Part shown: piece by piece, positions 21,301-32,715 of the stretch
Numbering within the stretch: the first letter of the stretch is position 1
How the letters are laid out: every line of letters starts with the position of its first letter
Assembly: GCF_963855985.1 (NCBI RefSeq)
Contig: NC_087093.1
Location: forward strand, 7,509,501 to 7,573,500
Direction: 5' to 3'
Source of the DNA: Ostrinia nubilalis
Taxonomy: Eukaryota > Arthropoda > Insecta > Lepidoptera > Crambidae
Length of the DNA: 64,000 nucleotides
Notes under the pieces: model-generated
Database searches by the model: none
Told to the model about the DNA's origin: nothing
The model's input: the letters and a program-made list of their open reading frames with translations, nothing else
Made by a program: the position numbers and the translations under genes

Positions 21301-24300
21301 GAACCTAATAGGTACTACGTCGTTTCTTTGAATTTTCAAATATCAAGGGAAATTCAATAGCCTCAAAAGACTGGCAATATTTACGAATTATTATTTTCAG
21401 GTGACAGAAACAATAAGCAAAGAAATAACATTTAAAGCACTGCTGCTGAGTATAGATCAAGTTACTCGATATGGAAATATGTATAGGGAAGGCGTTATAC
21501 AATTTAAGGTTTGTAATTTTTGCTATTGCATAATATAGTGTTTATAATGCCAACTTACAGGGGTGAATTTTTACAAGTATTTTTAATTTTTAGAACAGCC
21601 ATTTCGCTGATCGTTCCCGCGTGGCGTACTTCACGCACCACATGATCACGATCGTGAACAACAGCGAGCAGATGGCGCGCCTGGCGCAGCAGACGCAGGC
21701 GCGCCACTGGCCGCCCGGCCGCCACGACCCGCCTGCCGAGGCCAAGTTCGACAAGATGCTCGGCACCTTCCAGGTACGGACTATGTGACTAGTGCTGCGT
21801 GTACCACGTGACCACTACAGTGAACAACAGCGAGCAGATGGCGCCACTGGCCACTGCGACCCGCCCGCTGAGGCCAAGTTCGACAAGATGCTCGGCACCT
21901 TCCAGGTACGGACTATGTGACTAGTGCTGCGTGTACCACGTGACCACTACAGTGAACAACAGCGAGCAGATGGCGCCACTGGCCACTGCGACCCGCCCGC
22001 TGAGGCCAAGTTCGACAAGATGCTCGGCACCTTTCAGGTACGGACTATGTGACTAGTGCTGCGTGTACCACGTGACCACTACAGTGAACAACAGCGAGCA
22101 GATGGCGCCACTGGCCACTGCGACCCGCCCGCTGAGGCCAAGTTCGACAAGATGCTCGGCACCTTCCAGGTACGGACTATGTGACTAGTGCTGCGTGTAC
22201 CACGTGACCACTACAGTGAACAACAGCGAGCAGATGGCGCCACTGGCCACTGCGACCCGCCCGCTGAGGCCAAGTTCGACAAGATGCTCGGCACCTTCCA
22301 GGTACGGACTTTGTGACTAGTGCTGCGTGTACCACGTGATCACTACAGTGAACAACAGCGAGCAGATGGCGCCACTGGCCACTGCGACCCGCCCGCTGAG
22401 GCCAAGTTCGACAAGATGCTCGGCACCTTCCAGGTACGGACTTTGTGACTAGTGCTGCGTGTACCACGTGATCACTACAGTGAACAACAGCGAGCAGATG
22501 GCGCCACTGGCCACTGCGACCCGCCCGCTGAGGCCAAGTTCGACAAGATGCTCGGCACCTTCCAGGTACGAACTGACTGGCGTAGCAGGTACTGCACGCA
22601 TCACGTAATCTCCACAGAACAAGAGCGAGAGGCTTAAGCAAGTTTAGTAATGTTATGAAGATAGTAAAAACTGTAATAACGTAATGCACGAAATCTTTTG
22701 CATTGCACAAATGAGTACTGCACCCCCCACATGACTATTAGAGTAATCTGCGCGACTTTTGTCACCCCCTGATGCTTGGCACCCGGGGCGGGCCCCCCCC
22801 CTTACGCTGCCACTGGCCACTAGTCGCCCGGCCGCCATGATCCGCGCGACAATAATAGGTATATTACTCAGCCAGCACCTGTATGGACCACGTGACGTGT
22901 AAGATAAGTAAAAACTACTTAATCCTTCAAGGCCCGCGAATCTAGACACAATAGATAATCAATTGTTATGGCATTAATGTATGCCGTCTGGGACTTTAAA
23001 GGTTAATGAAAGTAGAAATGCACTAACGGAACCACTACATTGAACAAAGCTAGTAGATGGCGCCACTGCCCATCTGGATTTAACTGGTCGATCCGGGGCT
23101 AAGTTCAGCAAGATACATAACACAATCCAGGTATCAACAAATACACAGTAGTCAAATATTAGCACGAAGGTTTTATGTGTATGGATTATGTGATTTTAAT
23201 GAACAGTGAAAGAAATACCCTCTAACTTTATTTTATATCTAAAGCAAATAATTAATCATATCGGGAAACACGCGGGCGGAACCAGCCTCATAATAATCTC
23301 ATAAAAGTATATGAAGTGGCGCTGCCATTTAGTATTCTACAGACTTGTGCAGAATATTGAGGGGTGGGATTTATGACAATATATTTTCATTCTTGCGCAT
23401 TTCATCCCACGCACTGTGCTGAATTTTGATGAGATGAACGTCGCCGCTAAACGTATGCCATTCAGCATCTGCCTATTACCGAAATTAATTTTGTCTAGAA
23501 TATTCCGAATGAAAATAATTGTAGAATAAGTATAGGATAGATATTTAATTAATTATTTTATTTCAGAATTTACGGGACGAAGCTGCAAGATTCCTTCTCG
23601 AAGAAGCATTCTTAGACTTAGAAGTACACTTCGATTCGCTATTCACGTCGAAGTGGCTACCTTCTAGCATCCCAGTTGATACCATTTGCATTACCCTCGA
23701 TGACTATTTTCAAGATTACAACCATTTGAGAGATAAAAACTTCGAATATGTTATAAATGAGGCGCAAAATCTTGTTTACAAGAAATATATTACAGCAATG
23801 TTATCAAAGAAAGTAGTTTTCAAGACTGTCGAAGAAGCTCAGCAAGCAGCCACAAAAATTGTGAAAGAGGCGAACCAAATTAGATCGTTCTTCAAAAAGA
23901 TCGCGCCTGAAGTTGTGAACGTAGACTGGCCGTTCGAAGTCATCAGCATGTTAGCTGAGGTAAGCTGTTTATCCTACTATCCTACTAATCTATATATATA
24001 AAAGAAAGTCGTGTTAGTTACTCCACTTATAACTCAAGAACGGCTGAACCGATTTAGCTGAAAATTGTCAGGGAGGTAGTTTAGAGTCAGGAGAAGGACA
24101 TAGGATACTTTTTATCCCGTTCGAAATAAAAAAAAGTCTGCTTATTTATTGCCATTAAGGCGGAACAAAGTTCGCCGGGTCAGCTAGTATTATATGTTTG
24201 TGTGGATGTCTGGATGTTTGTTACTCTTTCACGCAAAAACTACTGAACGGATTTTGATGAAACTTCACAGTATTATTGTTTGTAACCCAGAATAACATAT

Positions 24301-27300
24301 AGGCTTTCACGCGGGTGAAGCCGCGGGCAAAAGCTATTTATATTCTAAATCATGAATTGTTGTATTCTGTGCATCAATTGGGATTGTAAGCATTACTTGA
24401 AATATTCATGTTCAATGAAATGCTAGATTAACTTTCAAAAACTAATGAAGAAAAGCTTGCAGTTTTATGAATTATTGTGAAAAAAATGTTAATGTGCATT
24501 AACGGTTTTGACCGGCAATGTAGTATGTTCAATTACTACATCGACGGCACATCTGACTATAACACACATTTCTATTGCAAATAGCTCTCATTACAACTAC
24601 ATAAAGCCTCCAGACTTTATCTCTTGGCATCCGACCTACCAATGTGTCTTTCCATTAAATCCTTGAAGAAGAGGCTGACAATAGTGACTGAGTTTCTTGC
24701 GCTGCTTCTGAGCACTGGCCCATCTATTGTCCTGCCTGAAGCAGTGGTAGGGTTTGTAGTATGTATACGCGCCAAACCTATATATTTGACGTTGCTGCGT
24801 AAACTGACGCACTCAAATATACTAGCATCGCACAGTATAGACTCTTTCATTGTCAACTCCCGGTCCCCACATTACATGGCGACCCTGCCAGTGCTGCCTT
24901 AGGGCAGTGCTGTGCAATTAAATAATGAATTAATTGGTGTTAAATAAATAATGTGATTTTTTTTAATAAATTGACTGAAATACGAAAATTGGTGAAAAAT
25001 AAAATCGAATAAAGAAGATGAAGACTTTAATTTGAAGAACAAGTGAAATAAATCGAATGTCGGAGAATTTTAAGAAGATCTAAAACTAAGAAAAATGGAA
25101 ATGCTGGCTGCCGGGCGTAGATGGTGCCAGATGGAGGTTTGGTGATGTGCAGGGCGCTGGGAGTTTGTTCGAGTCAGATGATGGAATTGTTGCTGGCTGC
25201 TGGGAGAGTTCGTGTCAAGGTTCCGGATGCCGCCGGGTGATGAAGCTCACGTTAAGGAGATGAAAGAATTAGCAAGTACCTACTAAATTACGTATTTCTT
25301 CAACTTTTACATTATTTTTGAATATATAAAAAAAAAAAATATTTACATTTAATTTTAAATACTTAAATAACTAATTTTGTAATTCATATGTGGCCACTGT
25401 GTAATTTGTGTATTTTTTAGAAATTAAGAATTTAACGTAGAAGGGTCAAATTAAGTAAGTAATTTTGAAGTCTGAATAATGTCCAAAATTATAACATTAT
25501 TAACACATTTTTAAATATTTTATATTAATTTGCAGTTTACTTCATCAAAATATAAATTTCAATATTTTTAAAAGAAATTGGTTAAAGACTTTATCTATTA
25601 ATTGTTCATTGTAATTAATTTTGTTTGCTTAATTAAAATAGTTTTAATTGCAGATTTAATATCACTAGAATTGGTATTTGAAATTATTCATTTCACATAT
25701 TTTTTAAAATATTGGTTGTCATTATAATTTTCAGTGGTAAAAATAAATATTTATGTAGAATCCATAAAAATCAATTAAGTTTTAAATTTTGAAATGTGCT
25801 GTCTTGTGAATACTTTATTACATAATTATCTGTTTTGATTTATTAATGGCAAGGAATTTTATTTATTAATCCAGGGTATGCATTTTCAAATCGTAATTTC
25901 AACTATGTATTAGAAATTAATTTTATCAAAGTACCTAAGTAAGTGTCGAGCTATTTGCGGTTCACATTCGTCAGCAAATTCCTTCGTAGTCATTGTACTG
26001 TTTCGTTAGTTGGTTTTAAATTTCATTATTTCTGTGCCAAATAACTGATAAAAATATTTTTATATGCATAGCATTTTTTGTATTTTTCAAGACGATAAAT
26101 TTAAAGTTAAACATCATATTTTCAATTGAAATTTCAAACAGTTTTAATTCTTCAATTTTATTTCTTATATTATATTTTTGTAATAAATGTGCAAAAACGT
26201 ACTTATTTTTTTAGTAAATTCAAATAACTCTATGACTTATTTACGATAGCAGAGATTTAGTTGTAATTTACAAGAATCTTTTCAAGCTCAATGCACTATA
26301 TTGAGCAATTTCTACCAGTCAACTTTTCATTTCACAACTTTAAATATTCTATTTGATTGAAATTATACATTTTTAATTTAATAAATTGTATCGATTTGAT
26401 ATAGCTAAACTACTTAATATTTTAACGAATGATTATTTAAAAAAAAAATAATTAAATGTAATTTACTCTAAATACAGCGTTTATTAACTTTGTTCAGTTT
26501 ATCATGATTTATCTAAAAATCTAAGTAAATAATTATTGTGATTTATCATTGTTCAACATTTTAACTCGATCCGATTTTTTTTTTTCAATTTAACTTTTAA
26601 CACGTCTGTAACGTTTTATTTACAATAATAGATTTATAATTTCGACTTTAACAGTATTTTGTTTTTACTAATAAATAAAGAGTACTTAAATCACGACAAT
26701 TAAAGCTAGACCAATGCCTGTAAATTCTTTAACACTTTATACTTTTATTTGTTAATTTCGAATTTTTCGAGATATTATTTAATTTTGTTTCGTACATAAC
26801 TATCATCAGGATTAGATAATACCCTTGAAATTAAATTAAATTTTCATTTTGATTAAATTCATAACTACATTTTATATTACATATTTTTCATTTACTGTAT
26901 CACTTTCTTTTAAATACATAATAGGACATTTAAATTAATAACATAATTTATGATTACGAGCCAGTACTATTGTTAAAGTACTTAAAAAAAAAATCAGCAT
27001 ATTATTTCGAATAAAACCTAAACTTTTATTAAAGAAAACCTATTTGTAATAATAAAAAGTATTCCATAACTTGAATACTTATTTTGACTTATATTCAGAA
27101 ACTTTAATAGTAACTTTCTTATTAATTTGATTGACAGTGTTAATATTTCACATAAAATATTTTTTGAGACTTTTATCTTGTAACGCATTTTAAATATTGC
27201 AATGTATGTTATAGAGGATTTTTCGATTTTATAATTAATTGTATATTCACATAGTTCACAACTTCAGATAGTCGTATTGCGCAATAATTGCATTGCCTAC

Positions 27301-30217
27301 TTACAAGACTGCACGTGTAACCGCATCAGCATTTTTGGTTAGTGACGTTCATCAGAAAGTAATATGAAGCTATACCTTAGTGGGAAAGCAGTGAACAACA
27401 GAATATTGTAACATAATAACTTGTTTGCCTGACATCATTTTATCAGTTCTTTAGAATTAGTTGTTTAATGAAATGTTAAACGTTAACATATTTGGAACAA
27501 GCTAAATACGTAGAATGATTTTGTTTGATAGTTATCAAGTTTTGTTTTATAGTGGGTTCCTAATATTACAGAAAGATTTACTTTGAAAACTTTTGATGAG
27601 ATAGATGGATTTATTTTTTGTATTACGAGAGAGATATTAGAAATCAGATTTTGAATAGTTTTGGTAGATTGAAAGTACGAATGTATTAAAAAGCTTTTGT
27701 AACAATAGAGTGCATTAGTTACATTCGAATGAACGATGTGAAAAAGGAATGTGAAATAAATGGATGTTAAGGATTATGTTATGTGATTGATAGATTGTTT
27801 TGATTGTAGAATGGAAAGTATTATTTTAAAAATAGGGAATACTTTAGTAGAGATATTTTGTAACACTAGTGGAATGATCAACCACAAGTAAACAAAATCA
27901 TTTATGCTAAAGAATTCAAACGTTTGATTTTATTGTTTGGAATTGAATGTTTATGAAAGAGAAATAAATATGTTGTAAAGCTAATTATGGCAAAAAAAGG
28001 AGGTACAAAACGACGTCGAATCCTTCAGTTTGATCATGGTGTAAACGAGATTTCTCTGTGTAAGCTGTTGGAGGTCAAAAATACCTTAAAAGAGGACTCG
28101 TTTATATAAAATAAGGGCACAAGGTACAGTCAAGGGAATCAGATCCTTCATTTGATCATGGTGTAGACGAGTTTCTCTCCGTGAAAATAGTTGGAGATCG
28201 AGTGATCTTAAAACATGACCCTTAATAAGTCTATGCATAGCAACAAAGACTAAAATGTCTTATAAAAAGTCGACTATAAAATAAACAGACTGTACCTAAA
28301 ATAAAATAAAATAAATAAAAAAGTGAGTTATGAATAAAAAATAGAGCTGGCCAGCCTAAATAAATAATATGTGTCCATATACCCAATAAGAGGTATATAA
28401 ATAAATAAATAAAAATAGTACCTACCTAAATAAGTGAATATGCCAAGTAAGAGAGATATTATTATGCCCAAGAGGTAATAAATATAGGAGAATGTAAGAA
28501 AGATTATGTTTATTGAGATGTGTTTAAAAAAAAGTTAAGATTGTGTTGTGTGTGCAAAACCTTTTACAGGCAATGTTATATGATTGAGAAATATTTATCA
28601 TTGTTAAATATGGAAAGTAAATGGCAAAGTTATGAATATTTTAGTTTCAGTTGTTTCGATACAATTTTGAAGTTATGGAACTGATATAATAATAATATGT
28701 TTTAACATTTGTAGAATTGATAATTTGAGAATAATATTTTGAGATAGTTTAAGAGTAATGTTATATTAAGTTACCAATATTAGGATCCCACTACACAATT
28801 TTATTTGTTTAAAATAATACTATGAACATTACGAATACTTGATATCATGTTTACGATACCTAGTTAAAATAAATAAAATGGTAAATGTGTCAGAAATTAA
28901 ATATGAAATGCATCAAATTGTGTCTAATCTGTAAACTCTATCATTATTTTATCATGGTAAACAAGGTTATTGAAAATTTTACAAAACTGAAATGACATAT
29001 TATTTTGTAGTATGTGTGTTTTATAAATTAAACAGTAAATAATTTTATTATCAATTATTAACATTATAATTAATTTGACCCAACTACTCAATTATATTAT
29101 ATAAAATTATAATATCATTGCAACTACTGTAATGTAACACTTTAAGTACTTAATATATTTTAAATTCTGTAGATAAGAAAACTTTGCGATGTATAATTTT
29201 TGTGGCGATATTTTCATGGTATGTAGGTGTCTAAATTTACTATTGAAACAGAAACCTTGTAATTACTATTTGAATTGGAATTTATAGTTTTGTATATCTA
29301 ACAATTACTTTCTTTAAAATTTAAATATTGTCTGTTTCGTAATAATTTGGAAGTAATGAAATTATTTTACAACATCTAAATATTTAATTTATACTGTAAC
29401 ATCTTTAAAAATCTGTTTTTCTGTCTGTGTAGATTGTTATGTTTGATAGTCAAAAAATTATCCTATTTAAATATCAGTTTATGTGGAATTTTCTAAATTA
29501 GTCAACTCATTTATGTATTTCTTTTTCTCTAAAAATATGAATGTAAAAACAAAAAAAATATTTTGTGGTCTGTAAACTTTTGGTTTTTTTTTTTATGTTC
29601 AATTACTTTTTACAATTATGATTTGTAATGAAAATTATGATCATTTGAAATTAGATTTTATTTTCGGATTTTAATGTATTTTGATATTTTGTTTTGAATT
29701 GTTGTAACTAAATTTAATATTTGAAAAAATATTGTAAACCAATTTTTTTCTTTTAAAAAGGGGGGAGGTGTAGTATGTATACGCGCCAAACCTATATATT
29801 TGACGTTGCTGCGTAAACTGACGCACTCAAATATACTAGCATCGCACAGTATAGACTCTTTCATTGTCAACTCCCGGTCCCCACATTACAGGTTAATACT
29901 GGGACGTGTAAAAGTGCTTTTTAAAAGCCTACTTGCATAAATAAATGAGTTTTTTTCGGCAGGTGCTCCGCTGCCAAGACATCGAGATGCTGTCCCTGGA
30001 CCTGCACGGCGTGGTGGCCAAGTGCCCCGACATGTCGGAGGAGCAGCTGGTGCGCCTGCTCAGCCTGCGCGGCGACGTGCCGCGCGCGCACGTGCGCGAC
30101 ACCGTGGCCATCGCGCTCGCCACGCGCCCGCCCGCCCACACCAGGGCCCCGTCGCACCCGTCGCTGTTCAAGAACATCATTTTCAGCGATAAACTACTGT
30201 CACACTTTGCCTTGTGA
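18371..30217 (+). CDS. Sec6: Exocyst complex component 3 (Sec6), 11 exons
   Basis: Exocyst subunit that tethers secretory vesicles to the plasma membrane. Exons: 18371-18454, 18862-19010, 19399-19594, 19807-20061, 20306-20587, 20797-20979, 21059-21217, 21401-21508, 21594-21773, 23567-23959, 29963-30217. Every junction is GT-AG and phase-consistent; product 747 aa, close to insect Sec6 length. The N-terminus (MDEIEEEAKAAAEKMV) is acidic/helical, followed by helical rods typical of the Sec6 family (VEHYKKRITHKKASI, DWPFEVISMLAE, LFKNIIFSDKLLS near the C-terminus). Exon 9 and exon 11 are GC-rich, and each seeds a tandem array running into the following non-coding DNA. Intron 10 is about 6 kb because of an LTR element. 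First clear AATAAA is at 31487, so the 3'UTR likely includes the 244-bp array. MED8 is head-to-head upstream. Confidence 0.95.
21774..22565 (+). repeat. Six 132-bp tandem repeats derived from Sec6 exon 9
   Basis: Units start with GTACGGACT at 21774, 21906, 22038, 22170, 22302 and 22434, exactly 132 bp apart, with only a few substitutions. Each unit holds an intron-like start, then an acceptor-like CACTACAG, then a shortened copy of exon 9 (AACAACAGCGAGCAGATGG ... GGCACCTTCCAG) and again CAG|GTACG. The exon-like part has an internal deletion relative to the real exon and is frame-shifted, so it would not encode Sec6. The array starts exactly at the authentic exon 9 donor. Confidence 0.95.
22566..23160 (+). 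repeat. Degenerate older copies of the 132-bp unit
   Basis: Partial matches continue: GTACGAACTG at 22566 then ACGCATCACGTAATC; ACTGGCCACTAGTCGCCCGG near 22810; and 23025-23135 with ACCACTACATTGAACAA, AGATGGCGCCACTG, GGCTAAGTTCAGCAAGATAC and ATCCAGGTATC. These look like earlier, diverged rounds of the same duplication. Confidence 0.65.
23983..24188 (+). mobile_element. Helitron-like element, second family
   Basis: Starts near TCCTACTAATCTATATATAT, contains GTCGTGTTAGTTACTCC and GAACGGCTGAACCGATTTAG, and ends AAGTTCGCCGGGTCAGCTAG. It is in Sec6 intron 10, directly abutting the next Helitron-like copy. Confidence 0.6.
24189..24335 (+). mobile_element. Helitron-like element, 3' part
   Basis: GTTACTCTTTCACGC, ACTGAACGGATTTTGATG, then the terminal hairpin GCGGGTGAAGCCGCGGGC and AAAAGCTA. 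It lacks the usual 5' end, where the preceding element begins. Confidence 0.6.
24661..24754 (+). repeat. Host repeat C, left half (split by LTR element)
   Basis: CCTTGAAGAAGAGGCTGACA... to GCAGTGGTAGGGTT matches the uninterrupted copy at 53976-54130. The right half continues at 29891-29950. It resembles a LINE or SINE 3' region ending in AATAAATGA. Confidence 0.75.
24755..24876 (+). repeat. 5' LTR of the coding-free element
   Basis: 122 bp, TG...CA ends, with TATATATTTGACG as a possible core promoter. Same sequence as 29769-29890. Confidence 0.93.
24877..24889 (+). other. Primer binding site (tRNA-Arg type)
   Basis: TGGCGACCCTGCC directly abuts the 5' LTR. TGGCGACC is complementary to the 3' end of an arginine tRNA, as known for mdg1/412-type elements. 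Confidence 0.75.
28010..28205 (+). repeat. Imperfect direct repeat inside the coding-free element
   Basis: TTTGATCATGGTGTAAACGAG (about 28030) recurs as a close variant TTTGATCATGGTGTAGACGAG with TTTCTCT following at about 28152. These are the only internal repeats I noticed in the 4.9-kb interior; possible packaging or regulatory sequence, or simple duplication. Confidence 0.5.
29769..29890 (+). repeat. 3' LTR of the coding-free element
   Basis: 122 bp identical by eye to the 5' LTR, preceded by polypurine AAAAAGGGGGGAGG and followed by the GGTT target duplicate. Confidence 0.93.
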
Positions 30218-30960
30218 AGCGCTCCCGGGACAAAACGGATAGAAGTCGCAAGCGCGTCGTATTTCACCTGTCGTGCTTCAAAAATCCATTCAAAGACAAT
30301 GTTACTCTAGCATTCCGGCTTGTAGATCACACTCTGCTCCTGCGAGGTGACGTACTGCGCGCGCGGTGAGTACTGAGCCAATACTAGAGTTCCTTCGCAC
30401 CCGTCGCTGTTAAAAACATTACTTTCAGCGATAAACTACTGTCACACTTTGCCTTGTGAAGCGCTCCCGGGACAAAACGGATAGAAGTCGCTAACGCGTC
30501 CGTTATTTCACCTGTCGTGCTTCAAAAATCCATTCAAAGACAATGTTACTCTAGCATTCCGGCTTGTAGATCACACTCTGCTCCTGCGAGGTGACGTACT
30601 GCGCGCGCGGTGAGTACTAAGCCAATACTAGAGTTCCTTCGCACCCGTCGCTGTTAAAAACATTACTTTCAGCGATAAACTACTGTCACACTTTGCCTTG
30701 TGAAGCGCTCCCGGGACAAAACGGATAGAAGTCGCTAACGCGTCCGTTATTTCACCTGTCGTGCTTCAAAAATCCATTCAAAGACAAGTTACTCTAGCAT
30801 TCCGGCTTGTAAATCACACTCTGCTCCTGCGAGGTGACGTACTGCGCGCGCGGTGAGTACTGAGCCAATACTAGAGTTCCTTCGCACCCGTCGCTGTTAA
30901 AAACATCACTTTCAGCGATAAGCTACTCTCGCATTTTGCGTTGTGAAGCATCGAGAGGGG
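30152..30960 (+). repeat. 244-bp tandem repeat spanning Sec6 stop codon and 3'UTR
   Basis: TCGCACCCGTCGCTGTT recurs at 30152, 30395, 30639 and 30882 (spacing 243-244 bp): three full units and one partial. The first unit contains the real last 21 codons and TGA of Sec6; later units repeat this with small changes (TTAAAAACATT for TTCAAGAACATC) plus the following UTR. A more diverged copy follows at about 30990-31090. Confidence 0.93.
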
Positions 30961-32249
30961 GGGTAGTGAGTTAGTCCCTTAGGGCTAAAAGCTGCGAACG
31001 CCCATGCTAAAAAGCGTGAAGCGCGTCTGTTATCTCATCTCCCGGAATGGTGATGGATAGAAGCTGATAGCCCGCTCTCACCTGTTGCGTTTCTTATTAA
31101 CTAAATATTGCCGCATCGCGCTTTGCAGGCGTCTACAATGAATGATTGAGAATGAGGTGCTTAATAGATGGCGCTGTGTTGTCTACGTACGTATTTACAC
31201 CGCGCCATAAACACAATGAAACGTTGTAAGAAATTATTTAAGTAATTGTAAGTAAAAGTATTATTTTATTTTAATCATTTGTATATTGGGATTGCAAACA
31301 AAATTAGTTTATGGTCAAAATTTATTTATGATTACAATACATTAAATCTAGCTTTATATTCAATGTACCTATGTACTTTATTATTATTCAGTATATCCAA
31401 ATACTTTTTTTATTATAATATGTTCTAAGTAATTATTAGATAGATTATTTTCATATACAAAATATTGTATACCTACCTACTCACTCAATAAAATTGTCCA
31501 TGGTTTAACATTACATTTTAATTTTCCAAAACCTAGTTTATAAAAGTTCTTACCAATTTTTTTCACATTAGTTCTTATCAAAGTGCATAATTCACTTCAA
31601 ACAACAAACCAAAAATTTAATACATAACGAATTACGTAATTTATAAACGGAACAGCGGTTAGGTAATATCACAATCACTCATATTTAATTATATTACGGG
31701 TGTTTGTATCTAAGGGTGGATTCGTCCAAACACGAGTATATATTAATCTCAGAATAAATTCGACATTTTGACATAATTATTTCCCATACTAAAACTGTCA
31801 ATGTGCCAGTTATACCAGGAGTTATTCTCGGATCAAAGTTTGGTCGAATCGGGCCTAAATGTACTTAATTTACTCTCACTCATCCATATTTGATACATGA
31901 ATGAATGGGTGCTTGTGTTGTAACTGTATGTAACCATACCGTGTCCCTCTGCAGAGATTTGTCGTATATCAATCTACCTGATGCAATGCACGCTGCAACG
32001 AAGCAAGGTCAATTGATAAGAAATTGCTCTTCCGGTATGTCACACCAAACCAGGATGTTATTTTTCTAATGCTCTAAAAGTGCGTAACATATACTCTAAT
32101 TGTAAGTACATCTTACCTACTCCTCAGTATACAAATTCTTGCAAATGCGAACAATCATTTTAGTGCTTTGAAAGAGAAACGAACAAAAAATAAGTGTTGC
32201 TTAAGCTTTGTTATAAATCGCCGCAACAAACTCTGTCACCATCACCACT
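30961..32249. other. Sec6 3'UTR tail and intergenic DNA
   Basis: Holds a diverged array unit, the first AATAAA after Sec6 (31487), and a MITE at 31714-31855. No coding stretch was seen. Confidence 0.4.
31714..31855. mobile_element. MITE with TAA target duplication
   Basis: GGGTGGATTCGTCCAAAC and GTTTGGTCGAATCGGGCC form imperfect inverted ends with TAA on each side (31711-31713, 31856-31858). 142 bp. Confidence 0.65.
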
Positions 32250-32336
32250 GTCTGCCGGTTAAATAGTGGGATTTGGAAATTAAACCCAGTCCTACACGCG
32301 AATCGAGAGTTCCAACTCTTAACCACGGAGCAGTAG
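32250..32336 (-). repeat. tRNA-derived SINE fragment
   Basis: On the minus strand: TGCTCCGTGGTTAAGAGTTG (A-box-like) followed by GGGTTTAATTTCC (weak B box) in the order seen in tRNA-derived SINEs. Confidence 0.4.
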
Positions 32337-32715
32337 GAACTCGGAAATGCCATGAAGTAAAAAATATATCACGTGCTTGGAAATAACTCTGTGAAAAAAA
32401 AAGATCTTTAAAAATCCCGCACCTCGCAGTATAATGTTTTAGCGATAGAATTTAATTTTACATGTTTTAAGAACTTATTTACTTGCTAGAATAAATTTTA
32501 ATCCGTAACCTAATTCAAATAGGCAAACAGGAGACATTTCCTAGCATTGCATTGCAATACAATAGGATCATTTGGTGCCGTATAGAGTAATAATCGCGCG
32601 CGAAATCAAGGCCAATTTATGGTTCGAAGGGCGGGCGGGCGTATCACGAACCCACGGGCAGTCAGTCGCTCCGCTCGCGTCCCGTGCCGCTGCCCGCGCC
32701 CCACGCCTGGCTGCG

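Larger units (their letters stand above)
24755..29890 (+). mobile_element. Coding-free LTR retrotransposon (LARD-like) in Sec6 intron 10
   Basis: Two 122-bp direct LTRs (24755-24876, 29769-29890), identical by eye, begin TGTAGTATG and end CATTACA. A 4-bp duplication GGTT flanks the element (24751-24754, 29891-29894). Immediately after the left LTR comes TGGCGACC, a tRNA-Arg-type primer binding site of the kind used by mdg1/412-like elements. Just before the right LTR is the purine tract AAAAAGGGGGGAGG. The roughly 4.9-kb interior is very AT-rich and has no open frame of even about 60 codons, so gag and pol must be supplied in trans. A paralogous empty site (GTAGGGTTAATA) exists at 54061-54072. 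The plus strand assignment follows PBS and PPT order. Confidence 0.92.

Noticed and set aside
21774..22565. CRISPR-like regular repeats
   Set aside because: Whole units are repeated without variable spacers, the array derives from an exon, and the genome is eukaryotic.
22177..22710. 177-codon minus-strand open frame with three repeated blocks
   Set aside because: It is created by the 132-bp units (44 codons, no stop on that strand) and lies opposite Sec6; no splice or start support.
24617..24856. Minus-strand frame with a twin starting the same way at 29658-29870
   Set aside because: The shared residues are just the two LTR copies read in antisense.
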